Source: Armigeres subalbatus (taxonomy: Eukaryota; Arthropoda; Insecta; Diptera; Culicidae). From it: a stretch of DNA of 64,000 nt. The translations under genes and the position numbers were made by a program. Of the stretch, positions 44,961 to 57,099 are shown in pieces; positions within the stretch are counted from its first letter, which is position 1, and each line of letters begins with the position of its first letter. The notes under the pieces were generated by a model that did not search any database, was not told the origin of the DNA, and saw only the letters and a program-made list of their open reading frames with translations. The stretch is taken from positions 428,109,240 through 428,173,239 of the forward strand of contig NC_085140.1 of the NCBI RefSeq assembly GCF_024139115.2, in the 5' to 3' direction.

Positions 44961-46055
44961 TTGCTTCAATAAATTGCTTTGTGGCCACCCAACCAGTAAG
45001 TGATTTGAGAAATACTCGGCGTTTGATGTCGATAATTAACTTAGGTAGAAAATGGCAACAGAAAATCTAGCTATATATGTTGCCCAAAATGGTGTGCATA
45101 CTCGAATGTATGAAAATACTCGATTCGTAAATTGTGACGAGCATGTGTTCTTCCCACAATTTATGAATCAACAAATTTGCTCAAAATTTTGCATTTACCC
45201 TTTGATGTACCGTTGTTTTTCTTTTGTTATATGTTTATCCTGCTTGTAAATGTTGTCTCTAATTATTTCTGCTTCAAATTTCGAAAAACTAACTCACAAA
45301 CCCAGTCTCACAGCTTATCGCTCATGAAATCGTGTCTTGACCGACTTATGAAAAATTGACTAGGAAAAAGACGGACCGACGGATTTTATTATTTTGTTGG
45401 AATATATCAACGCATATACGGAGGAATTCTGTTGTAATCGTTGAACGAATACTTTAGCTAGAGGACAAGTACATTTTTATTATGAATAATATCAATTTTT
45501 ATTCTAATTTTACATTTCAAACTGAAGTGATTAAAAAACTGTGGGCGACCATTGTGGGACCAATGTACATAAAGTAAGCAATATCAAATGTTACTCAAAT
45601 GAAATCTGTTTAACGGATCTGTTGTTACATATCAGTGGTATAAAAATGTCTAATAGTTTTTGGGAAAACAGGGGGGATCATGTGTACCCGGGTATCACGT
45701 GTGTCCAGTTTCCCCTATTTCGAGTTTTCAGAACATTGTAAATTAGTGTCCATGTCGGGTGGCCAATACCCGGAAAATAGGCAATTATCCTTGATTGAAC
45801 TGATACAAATGTGCACCAGTTGAGCTTTGTCCATGTTTTAGGGTGAATATTGTGCATTTATTAATGTGTTTGTATGACGCTGATGAACTAGGAATGGGCG
45901 TTTTTCGGAAAAAAATATCGATACTGCTGGATCGATGTTTTGATTGTCGAGATATCGATGTCAAAAAATATCGACGCTGAAACAATGATATTCCGATATA
46001 AAGAAACGTTTGGAAAATTAAAAAAAAAAACAGATTAATCAACCTAGCGGTGGTG
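44960..46055. other. Unassigned sequence with a TATCGAT-rich patch
   Basis: A short cluster of ATATCGAT/ATCGATG words lies at 45924-45975. No gene recognised. Confidence 0.3.
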
Positions 46056-46056
46056 A

Positions 46057-47073
<1,017 letters not shown>

Positions 47074-47129
47074 AAAAAGCTGGTATTCTATTTGCATCAT
47101 CGCATCATAGATCACATTTTTGCTGTTTT

Positions 47130-47225
47130 TACCCCATATGGCTACCCCATATGGCATAATGCCATTTCGCATAACGTATTAGTTTTCCAAGGACCGTTTG
47201 GCATAGAGACCATTTGGCATAAAAT
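47130..47225. repeat. Short CATATGGCATAATG array
   Basis: Near-palindromic words CCATATGGCATAATGCCATT and variants. Related in style to 60225-60390. Confidence 0.6.
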
Positions 47226-47819
47226 ATAAATTATTAACATTATCAAATTGCGAACATTCGAAGTATTCAAAGTAGTAAAGTAAGAAAAATGTAAAATTTC
47301 GCCTTATATCGCGCAAATGCAAGAATTAAAAGAAGGTGAACACTTAATGAAGCCAAATTAAAATATATCGCCTCATAACGAGAAAATGTGAACATTTAAA
47401 GAAGACAAACCATCACATTTTTCCTTATATCGGGCAAACGCGAACAAAGAAGGCATATTTTCTGTAGTACCGTCTTTCGAGTTCTACGGAATGACCTTAG
47501 CCTTATGGGCCATACACAATTGATACGTTTGCGTGCGTTTTGACAGTTTTTCCATGGGAAAACTGTCAAAACGCACGCAAAAGTTTTTTTTTTTTTTTTT
47601 ACAAATTTTATTTGCTAATTATCTAATACATGCATTCATCTCTTAGACTAGGTGTTCCGTGTTTTCTTAACACTATCATCCTTATTTGCTATGTTACGCT
47701 TTTAGTTATTATTAATACATTTCAATTGCCTCTGGCAGTTAGAATTTTTCCTCTGGTTGAATTGAACCATGTAGGAATTACAATGTTTTCTACTTAAACT
47801 AAACTTAACCTACTTTACA

Positions 47820-50800
47820 CTAAGGGTACAAGGAGTTAATCGTTGCAATAGAAGATTGCAACGATTTTTGTCTAAAATTCGAAATTATTTTGTTGGACAT
47901 TTGTTGCAATGTCTCAATATTAGAAATTCTATGAAGTTCATTGGTACTATACCACGGAGGCAACTTCAGAATCATTTTCAAAATTTTATTTTGAATCCTC
48001 TGGAGTGCCTTCTTTCTGGTATTGCAGCAACTAGCCCATATTGGCACAGCATACAACATGGCAGGTCTAAAAATTTGTTTGTAAATCAAAAGTTTGTTCT
48101 TAAGACAAAGTTTTGATTTTCTGTTATAAGTGGATATAGACACTTAATATATTTGTTACATTTGGCTTGAATACCTTCAATGTGATTTTTAAAAGTTAAT
48201 TTTTTGATCTAGCAGATGTCCTAAATATTTTGCTTCGCTAGACCAATTAACCCCATTCATAGTGACAATATGTCTAATAGTAGGATTCAAATAAGAAGCT
48301 CTCGGCTTATGTGGGTAAATTATAAGCTGAGTTTTGGAAGCATTTGGGGAAATTTTCCATTTTCGCAAGTAAGTGGAGAAAATATCCAAACTTTTTTGCA
48401 ATCTACTACAAATGACACGAAGGCTTCGCCCTTTGGCTGAAAGGCCCGTGTCATCTGCAAACAAAGATTTTTGACACCCTGGTGGTAAACCAGGTAAGTC
48501 AGAAGTAAAAATGTTATACAATATGGGCCCCAGTATGCTGCCTTGGGGGACACCAGCCCTTACAGGTAATCTATCAGATTTAGTATTCTGATAGTTTACC
48601 TGCAGCGAGCGATCTGATAAATAATTTTGGATCAGTTTAATGATGTACAGAGGAGAATTAAAATTCATCAATTTTACAATCAAACCTTCATGCCAAACAC
48701 TGTCAAATGCTTTCTCTATATCAAGAAGAGCAACTCCAGTCGAATATCCTTCAGATTTGTTGAGCCGAATTAAGTTCGTAACTCTTAATAACTGATGGGT
48801 GGTTGAATGCCCATGGCGAAAACCAAATTGCTCATCAGCAAAAATAGAATTTTCATTAATATGAACCATCATTCTATTTAAAACAATCTTTTAAAACAGT
48901 TTGGTTATTTAAGAAAGAAAACTGATTAAGCGAAGCCTCAGCTGGATTTTTGTCCGGCTTCAAAATTGGAACAACTTTGGCGTTTTTCCATTTATCTGGG
49001 AAGTATGCCAATTGAAAACATTTGTTAAATAAATTAACCAAAAAGGATAAAGAGCTCTCAGGAAGTTTTTGATAAGTATGTAGAAAATACCATCATCACC
49101 CGGGGCTTTCATATTTTTAAATTTTCTAGTAATAGATCTCACTTCATCCAAATTGGTTCCCAACGAAGGGTCAAAAACATTCTCTTGATTGAGAATGTCT
49201 TCGAAGCTCCGTGTAACCTGATCCTCAATTGGACTAGTGAGACCTAGACTAAAATTATGGGCACTCTCGAACTGCTGAGCAAGTTTTTGAGCCTTTTCGC
49301 CATTTGTTAATAACATTTTATTTCCCTCTTTAAGCGCTGGAATTGGCTTTTGAGGCTTTTAAGAATTTTGTTAATTTCAAAGGGTTTCGAACTGGGATCC
49401 AACTTCGAGACATTATTCTCAAAGTTGGTATTTCTCAGAATAGCGAAACGTTTTTTAATTTCATTTTGCAAATCTCGCCAAATAACTTTCAACGCGGGAT
49501 CGCGAGTTCTTTGGTATTGCCTTCTTCTCACATTTTTAAGACGGATCAGTAGCTGAAGATCGTCGTCAATAATAATGGAGTTGAATTTAACTTCACATTT
49601 CGGAATTGCAATGCCTCTGGCTTCGACAATTAAATTTGTCAAAGATACGAGAGCATTATCAATATCACTTTTGGTATCGAGAGGAATATCAACACCGAAA
49701 TTCCTATCGATATATCTATATATATAAAAACCAATCTATGTATGTATGTTCGCTAACTACTTCTGAACCACTTGGCCGATTTCAACCAAATTTGGTACAG
49801 ACATTCTCTATCCTCAGAGGAAGTTAACAAAGGGGTGGGATGGTCATGTAGAAAAGGGGAGGGTGGTGGGAGGGTTTTGTTCAGAAAACGAACAATTCTG
49901 TGTAACTTTCAACTCCCAGGACCGATTTCAACCAAATTTGGTACAGACATTCTCTATCCTCAGAGGAAGTTAACAAAGGGGTGGGATGGTCATGTAGAAA
50001 AGGGGAGGGTGGTGGGAGGGTTTTGTTCAGAAAACGAACAATTCTGTGTAACTTTCAACTCCCAGGACCGATTTCAACCAAATTTGGTACAGACATTCTC
50101 TATCCTCAGAGGAAGTTAACAAAGGGGTGGGATGGTCATGTAGAAAAGGGGAGGGGTGGTGGGAGGGTTTTGTTCAGAAAACGAACAATTCTGTGTAACT
50201 TTCAACTCCCAGGACCGATTTCAACCAAATTTTGTACACATATTCACTACGAGGAGGTAATCATATGGGAGGGATTTGGGAAAGGGGAGGGTCTGGAGGG
50301 AGGGTTTTGTTTAGAAAACGGGCAATTCAAAGTAAATCATGAACCCCTGTACCGATTTCAACCAAATTTGGTACACACATTCTACATCATAAGGAAAAAG
50401 ATAACAAAGGGGATGGGATGGTCATTGGAAAAAGGGAGGGTATAGGGGAGGTGTTGTCTTTGGAAAACGAGCAACTCAGTGTAACTCCCAACCCCAGGAC
50501 CGATTTCAATCAAATTTTGTACACATATTCACTATGAGGAGCCGATCGTACGGGAGGAAATTTGGATAAGGGGTAGGGGTCTGAAGGGAGGGTATTGTTC
50601 AGAAAACGGGCAATTTAGTGTAACTTCTGAACCCCTGTACCGATTTCAACCAAATTTGGTACACACATTTTCTATCCCTAGGAGAAGATAACAAAGGGGT
50701 GAAATGGCCGTTGAGAAAAGAGGAAGGGTAAAGGGAAAGCGGTTGTCTTTAGAAAACGGGCAATTCAGTGTAACTCCTGACCCCCAGGACCAATTCTAAG

Positions 50801-51581
50801 CAGATTAAATGATTAAATCATTCAACTCTATGATTAAAGATTATGATTAATGAATTATAATTTTTGAAAATGATGACTGATAATGATTAATGATTAAATT
50901 CATTTTTGACAATAATTAACGATTATGAATAATAGATGAAAAAACCGTTGGATTATGATTAACGATTACCGATCGTGATTAAATGTTGACACACTATGTG
51001 TATGGTTAATGATTAACGATCGATATGATTAATGATTGATGATTATGAATGATCAAATTGCATAGTGATCCATAATCGAGTAACCTTTATTCCAAATTTT
51101 AAAAGGTATGATAATTATATGATAATGATTCAAGATTAATAAATAAAAGCAAGGTATGCAATGATCCAATGTTCCAGCATAACTTCTGTACCCCTTGCCC
51201 GATTTCAACCAAATTTGGAACAAACATTCTTTTTCTTAAGAAGGCGAAGATGACAGGGATCGATCAACTCAACACTTCATCGAAATCATGGTTTGCCCAG
51301 AGAAAAGCAATGATTAAAGTGTTTCCTTCTGGACGGTAAATGTGATCTTTTTTTTAAATAGACGTTTTTTTTTCGGAATAAGGCATCGGTGTATGTTTTT
51401 CCTTCTTTAGAAATAGACGTTTGCCCGGAATAAAGCGATTTTGGGTTTGATCCCATTTTCAAAATCAGTCAATGTTTTCAAATGTAATCTACCTTCTTTT
51501 AATCAAATGATGAAATATCAATAAGAAAACACAATTATCCTTTTGACCTATTCCAATTCCGATGGTGAAAAAAACTGCGAA
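47820..51581 (-). pseudogene. Juan-like ORF2: linker, reverse transcriptase and thumb
   Basis: Downstream two-thirds of ORF2. After the Helitron the frame resumes (YIDRNFGVDIPLD) into NLIVEARGIAIPKC (49642-49307). A frameshift leads to 49316-48960 with MKAPGDDGIFYILIKN, the start of the reverse transcriptase. Another shift leads to 48872-48189 with FGFRHGHSTTHQL, LLDIEKAFDSVW, GVPQGSILGP and the catalytic FADD box. The thumb-like end is 48143-47820. At least three frame breaks make it inactive. Confidence 0.85.
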
Positions 51582-51623
51582 TTAAACTGGCAATTCCGAG
51601 CAAGGCCGGGTACATAAAGCTAG
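49715..51623 (+). mobile_element. Non-autonomous Helitron, copy B (1909 bp)
   Basis: The same element as 17390-19151, with the same TCTATATATATAAAAACC start and CTAG end. It is inserted between A (49714) and T (51624) of Juan ORF2. It carries one more ~146-bp tandem unit than copy A, which accounts for nearly all of the length difference. Removing it restores the surrounding reading frame exactly. Confidence 0.9.
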
Positions 51624-52388
51624 TGTTTTATATAAATCCCAATCAGCTCTATGATAATTAAAAGTAGAGCTGATTGGATTATAAATGGCTTCTTGTGAGA
51701 TTTCAAATGTCACAGGAAGGTGATCAGAGTCAAAGTCAGCATGAGTTACCAATTGGCCACACAGCTGACTTGAATCCGTTAAAACTAAATCAATTGTAGA
51801 AGGATTTCGACTGGAAGAAAAACAAGTTGGTCCATTGGGATATTGAATAGTATAATATCCCGCAGAACAATCTTCAAATAAAATTTTACCATTGGAATTG
51901 CTTTGAGCATTATTCCATGAACGGTGTTTGGCATTGAAGTCACCAATTACGAAGAATTTTGAATTGTTGCGAGTCAGAATTTGAAGATCAGCTTTCAACA
52001 AATTCTTTTGCTGCCCATTGCATTGAAAAGGCAAGTAGGCTGCAATGAAGGAAAATTGTCCAAAATTTGTTTCAACAGAAACTCCCAAGGTTTCAAAAAC
52101 TTTGGTTTCAAACGAAGAAAATAATTTATGTTTGATACGTCTATTAATGACAATGGCGACCCCACCACAGGCGCTGTCAAGACGATCATTTCTGTAGATA
52201 AAATAGTTTGGATCTCTTTTAATGGAGAGTCCTGGTTTTAAATACGTTTCAGTTATAATGGCAATATGCACATTATGAACTGAAAGGAAGTTGAATAATT
52301 CATCTTCCTTACCCTTTAGAGAGCGGGCATTCCAATTTAGAACTTTCACACAATTATTTTGATCCATTGAAACGGAGTCCGATAACAA
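51624..52388 (-). pseudogene. Juan-like ORF2 endonuclease domain
   Basis: N-terminal part of ORF2, an apurinic-type endonuclease that would nick the target. The motifs are LNWNARSLKGKEDE, AIITETYLKPG, GDFNAKHRSWNN and DSDHLPVTFEI near the end. The frame continues into the Helitron, where it stops after about 15 foreign residues. The first residues MLSDSVSMDQNN place the start at or near 52388. Confidence 0.88.
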
Positions 52389-52399
52389 TTTTTTGTGTG

Positions 52400-53923
52400 T
52401 ACTTTATACCAACCTGAACAGCTTCAGGAATGGTATTTGCTTTGAACATTGCATCAATCATGTGATGCAATTCTCGCTTAACTTTTCAAAAGGTCCTAAG
52501 TAACATTTTTTCATGATTTAATTTGAGTATTGCAATCAACAGATTAACATGAAATATGTTGATTGCATTATTCAGATTAAATCATGAAAAAAATGTTACT
52601 TAGGACCTTTTGAAAAGTTAAGCGAGAATTGTTCAGTTAAAAAATCAAAATCGGAAGCAGTCATGCTACCTGAATCGGCAACATGACCGTTATTTTCCGT
52701 TGGGACATGGGTATAAACCTCATTTTGAGAAGAGAAATTTGGTCTACCAGCAGCGATGTTTGCATACGTAGGTACATTGGAAAAATTGGAATTTACTGAA
52801 GTGCTTGCTACCCGTTGACGAGCGGCAAAATTTGTTTGTGAATTGTGGTGGGTATGAATTGCTCGACCGGTAACTGGATTCGAAATTTGAGCGTTTGAAA
52901 AATTTCTACCCGTCGAATCTGGGATCCGATTGGAATTTCACGTCATCAATTTTGCACGGGAATTCAGAACTTTTTTACGTGAAGGGCATTCCCAGAAATT
53001 GGATTTATGATTGCCCCCACAGTTTGTGCACTTAAATTTATTGGAATCTTCTCTCACAGGACATGCGTCCTTGGCGTGAGAGGTTCCACCACAAATCATG
53101 CATTTAGCATCCATGTGACAATGTTTGGTTCCATGACCCCACTTTTGGCACTTACGGCACTGGGTAGGGTTTTGGAAATTTCCCCCAGGCCTGCGGAAAT
53201 GTTCCCATGTAACACGGACATGAGACACAATACAGGCCTTTTCCAAACTTTTCATATTATTTAGTTCACTTTTGTTAAAATGAACTAAATAAAATTCTTG
53301 AGAAATGCCCCTCTGGGAAGTACCAGAGTGGGATTTCTTTTTTATCTTAATTACTTGGACTGGTGAAAATCCAAGTAATTGAGAAATTTCAATTTTAATC
53401 TCATCCAGTGATTTATCATCACTGGGAGACCTTTCAAGACGACTTTGAACAATCGCTCCAGTTTTGTCGTCGTATGTGAAGAATTTATGGCGCTTCTCAG
53501 TTAAATAGTGAAGAAGACGTTTGCGATCGTCAAAGGATCCCGGCAAAACGCGGCAGTCACCCTTCCTAGCAATCTGAAATGAAACCTTGATCCCCTGAAG
53601 GTTACTCAAAATCTCATTCCGGAAGCCAGAAAACTCGGCAACAGATACCACAATTGGCGGAATCCTTTGCTTTTCGCATGAATCGAATCACCTGGGCTAG
53701 AGGTAGATTCGATTTGCTCAATTTCATCATTAATCAAATCGAACTGATTGCTCAGTTCGATTGGAGAAGAATTATTTCCGATATTAGAGTTAGAAGGAAT
53801 ATCTGAATTCTCCAGCTTCCTTCTATTTTTTCCGCGCTTGGGCAGGACGGTCTTGAAACCTTGTTTCTTTGAAGGAAGTGGAGAATTCAGAGACTCCTTC
53901 CTCTTGTTTTTGTTAATACTCAT
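52400..53923 (-). pseudogene. Juan-like ORF1 (gag)
   Basis: Starts MSINKNKRKESLNS. A frameshift near 53640 moves into VSVAEFSGFRNEI. The central part is a Jockey-type pre-knuckle domain, followed by three cysteine knuckles: CRKCQKWGHGTKHC, CMICGGTSHAKDAC and CTNCGGNHKSNFWEC. A premature stop lies at 52938. Beyond it the frame is still visible (ASDFDFLTEQ) until a MITE, then LHHMIDAMFKANTIPEA. Confidence 0.82.
52473..52626. mobile_element. Palindromic MITE in Juan ORF1, 154 bp
   Basis: CTCGCTTAACTTTTC opens it and its reverse complement closes it; the arms are about 65 bp. AATT occurs on both sides (52469-52472, 52627-52630). Removing the MITE and one AATT rejoins TEQ to LHHM in ORF1, confirming the insertion boundaries. 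Confidence 0.82.
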
Positions 53924-54233
53924 TGCTGAGCGTGGAGACGTGACCTTCTAAGAGGTTTTTTCCCAGAACGGTGTCCCTGCAGGATTACCACCGCTTGTCG
54001 GAATTTTACTTCCGCAAACGGGTCCAACGTAAAACGAAGGTACGGGTCCTTGCAAAGATCGTAACGGGATCAGTGGGTACAAATAGCGCTAAGAAGCACC
54101 GTTGAAATTAAAATAGCTTCGGGTAGTATTAAAAACTTCCTTCCGCAAAGAGAGAAAGAACCGCACAGCACCAAAGCATGATGCGGTCTGATAGCGAACG
54201 CACGCAAAAGTATTTATTGTGTTTGGCCCATTA

Positions 54234-55074
54234 TAGAGGTGGCAAACTAGTTTATAATTAAATGTCATTAATAAAGATAAAAAAATAGAATTAAGATGAG
54301 TCTAACTACCGCGAAGCGCTACATCAAGGAATTATTAACCGCGTAATTATATGTACCTTCCGCGAAACGGTATATGTAGGGGAGACTGGGTAGACTTGAT
54401 CCCCTTTTCTGATTTTCGATGTATCACAGCCAAAAATAAATAAACATACGCGATTTCCACACAGACTCTCTAAGAAATATAGTATTTATCTTTACTGATG
54501 TATGACAGTCCTTGAATTATTGTTGTTATTGATACACAATCGATTTTTTGGAGTGCTGTCAAAAGTCGACTTTTAAAATATTTGGGGGAAATTGATCCCT
54601 CTCCAATGACTTGCTTTGATAAAATTAGAGAGGTGCGCTCAGATTTTTTTAAATATTTTTCCTTCAAAACACGCGTGATTTTCGAATTGCTGTAGGTATA
54701 CATGAACGATTTTTGTTATTGAATTCGACAGCACATGCAATTTAAAAATTTGGGGAGACTTGATCCCCTTTCTACCATATCTACGCAATAAATAATTTTT
54801 CCAGCCAATCCTTCATCAAATCTGTCAAATGTACAAAAAATAGAAGCCTGAGAACAGATTTATTTTGAATTTTTTCGCCAAATTTTTGTATGGGTGACTA
54901 ATGGGGGATCAATTGTATCCATATTGAGGCAATAACTTCAAATCCAAATATCCTAAAACTTTGATGGAATGTTGACATTTTCATCAGTACAGATTATTAA
55001 GCATATTTATCCAGGGCTGGAATACTCCTCAGTGTAGATGAAATGTGTGTCTCTCTCGCACTCCTCATTATTGA
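54234..55074. other. Unassigned sequence with a GGGGAGACT repeat remnant
   Basis: TAGGGGAGACTGGG and GACTTGATCCCC at 54376-54405 recur as GGGGAGACTTGATCCCC at 54751-54767. These may be remnants of the TAGGG-AAACTG MITE family intact at 61855. No gene recognised. Confidence 0.4.
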
Positions 55075-55082
55075 CCTGAGAG

Positions 55083-55471
55083 CAGTGTTGTAAAATGTCA
55101 TTTGCATTCGTTTGTATATTTTTTCCAGAACTTGTTCAGAAGTAGGCAATCGACTCCTGAGGTATGTCGAACTTATAGCCCTTAAATGTGCCTACAACAT
55201 TGTCTAATAAGACATTGCTGTAAATATGTTATCTGGGGCGTGGGAGGCAAAATGTCATTCAAATGACATTATGTCAAATGACACGTGACATTTTGGAAAG
55301 TTTTCACTCTCCAGCCTCAGATGTTATATTTAGAGCAATGTACCCTGGGACAAAAATATAGCCCTACTCAAGCGTTATGAGTACATCCAAAAATATGAAG
55401 TAAATTTGGCTTCTGAAAAAAGTGATGAACAAATTAGTCAAATGACATGCAGATGACATTTTACAAGCCTG
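55083..55471. mobile_element. hAT MITE, 389 bp
   Basis: Ends CAGTGTTGTAAAATGTCAT and ATGACATTTTACAAGCCTG, with perfect 8-bp duplication CCTGAGAG (55075-55082, 55472-55479). TGACATT words are repeated internally. No coding capacity. Confidence 0.9.
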
Positions 55472-55479
55472 CCTGAGAG

Positions 55480-56670
55480 AGTGTGTTGTGGTTATTACTC
55501 ATTTCTTCCATTCTATTCCACAATGTGTCCTCACTGTGTTTTTACTCAGCAAGAAATGCGTGTTGCTGGCACAAAGAGTTGAGGAAAAATAGTGGCATAT
55601 ACTTATTGTGGTCCTCAATGAGTTTTGAGAACTAAGAACCAAGTGTGAAAAATGAGCTTGAAGGAAGCTTGTGTTTTCTTGTTTTGATGATCATGTAAAA
55701 ACGCAGCAGTCTATGCAAATATTATTGGTATAGGTACTCACTGTCTTGTCATTGTAATTTAATTTGAAGCTTGCCAGAACTGGGAATCCAATCAAGAATC
55801 GAAATGTGAACAACTAATAAGGTAGCGATAGAACGAAATTTATTCTAGCATCACCCGCTTATTCTTTTTCGGCTTTTATTGATAAACTCTCGGCTTTGAT
55901 TGCGACCTTAAACCTGAAATTTGCGTCGAAAATGTGAAAAAGAAGTGACATTGTACCAGTACGTGTTACCGATATTGTACCGTTATGTTCCATACGTTTG
56001 TAAATTGGAAGATCGTGTAAGCCGATTCTCCCGTACGCAATATTGTACACTGAAGTCGGTTTTTGTCGCGGGGGATTTGTCCCGCGTGAATCAAAACCGT
56101 ACAAAAACGACGTGAATTGCAAACATCTTTTAAGAAACGCGTGGCTCCCGAAAACCACGTAAATCCTAAAATCCGCGTATAAACACGCGTAAAAAGTGAC
56201 CCCAGTATACGATCTTATCAAACGGTTTCTTAAACTTCCGTCAGTTGCCGTTGATTCATCAACTAGTGAGTATGATATGCTCAACAGACAAAGGTAAAAA
56301 CTTTGCCGATCTTTTGATCGCATAACTTTAAATACAGTCTCCAGCAAGGAGAACCGAATATCACAATATAATCCTGAAGTGGGGTCGCTTTTTACACGGA
56401 TACATGTCGTCAATTCCTTTTGCTACAACTTTTAAAATACGATTTTTCATCGAATTCTTGTAAGGTTAACTCAATATTTCATTCAATCCAAAGGCCATCG
56501 TTAAACAAAACCAAAATGCGTTAAAAGCTTCCTCAGTTTACAAAGATCCCATCAAGAATAAAGTTCTATCAAGATACTACAAACAACTGATTTTGTTCAA
56601 ACTGAAATGATTTTTTTTTTGCGAAGACGCGGTGGACGCAGTTGGCGTTGTATTGTACTGATTGAAATCC
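55480..56670. other. Unassigned sequence
   Basis: A 184-codon minus-strand frame (55859-56413) shows no domain. TACACGCGT and CACGTAAA-type words cluster at 56090-56200. I cannot support a gene. Confidence 0.3.
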
Positions 56671-56676
56671 GAGTAC

Positions 56677-56762
56677 AGAGCTCAGTGGAATCGATACGTT
56701 TGCGTACGTCCCATGGGAAAACTGCCAAAAGGTACGCAAACGTATCAATTCTGCTGGGCTCT
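56677..56762. mobile_element. Palindromic MITE, 86 bp
   Basis: AGAGCTCAGTGGAAT to ATTCTGCTGGGCTCT, arms sharing ATACGTTTGCGTAC, flanked by TAC (56674-56676, 56763-56765). Related to the 98-bp MITE split by the Juan LINE. Confidence 0.75.
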
Positions 56763-57057
56763 TACATCAACGTGTTATATTATATAATTTCATCAGTTTT
56801 TTTCTCAATTAGTAAAAACTCGCAACACCAAATAATCAGGCTTTCAAATTCATTTATTGAAATTAATATTTAAATCGAAAATAGATGACATCGCATTCGA
56901 CTGCTACAGTTTGCATGTCACGATTATTTAAAATCAAAGTAAACTGTTTTAATCATACCCTTGTTAGCTTTCAGGAACAAAATCTGCTGCAATGACAACG
57001 ATCCAAGAGATAATCGGAACTTTGACAAAATTTGCCCCAAACCGTTGAAAGATCATG

Positions 57058-57099
57058 GTGCATCTCGGAATCGGATGTATCAGTTGAAGAGTTTACGCT
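57058..57099 (-). repeat. 42-bp direct duplication, C-terminal copy
   Basis: Identical to 58119-58160. It sits where hAT proteins normally carry the conserved ER-F-S dimerisation motif and is followed, in another frame, by a normal-looking KFRLSLGSLSLQQILFLKAN ending. Confidence 0.9.

Larger units (their letters stand above)
47585..54196 (-). mobile_element. Juan/Jockey-type LINE, full span, multiply interrupted
   Basis: Minus-strand element with poly(A), read as poly(T), at 47584-47600. The 15-bp target duplication AACGCACGCAAAAGT is at 47570-47584 and 54197-54211. It contains ORF1 (53923 to about 52400) and ORF2 (52388 to about 47820). A Helitron in ORF2 and a 154-bp MITE in ORF1 interrupt it. 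The protein pattern recalls Juan-A/JAM1 of Aedes; Jockey elements have no RNase H, and none is seen. Confidence 0.88.
47506..54230. mobile_element. 98-bp palindromic MITE, split by the Juan-like LINE
   Basis: The left part 47506-47584 and right part 54212-54230 together form TGGGCCATACACAA...TTGTGTTTGGCCCA. TTA lies on both sides (47503-47505, 54231-54233). The internal arms hold TTTGCGTGCGTTTTGACAG and its complement. A sister element of 86 bp is at 56677-56762. The 3-bp duplication suggests a PIF/Harbinger-like mechanism, by inference. Confidence 0.78.

Noticed and set aside
55859..56413. 184-codon minus-strand open frame
   Set aside because: No domain or motif recognised and no splice context; not supportable as a gene.
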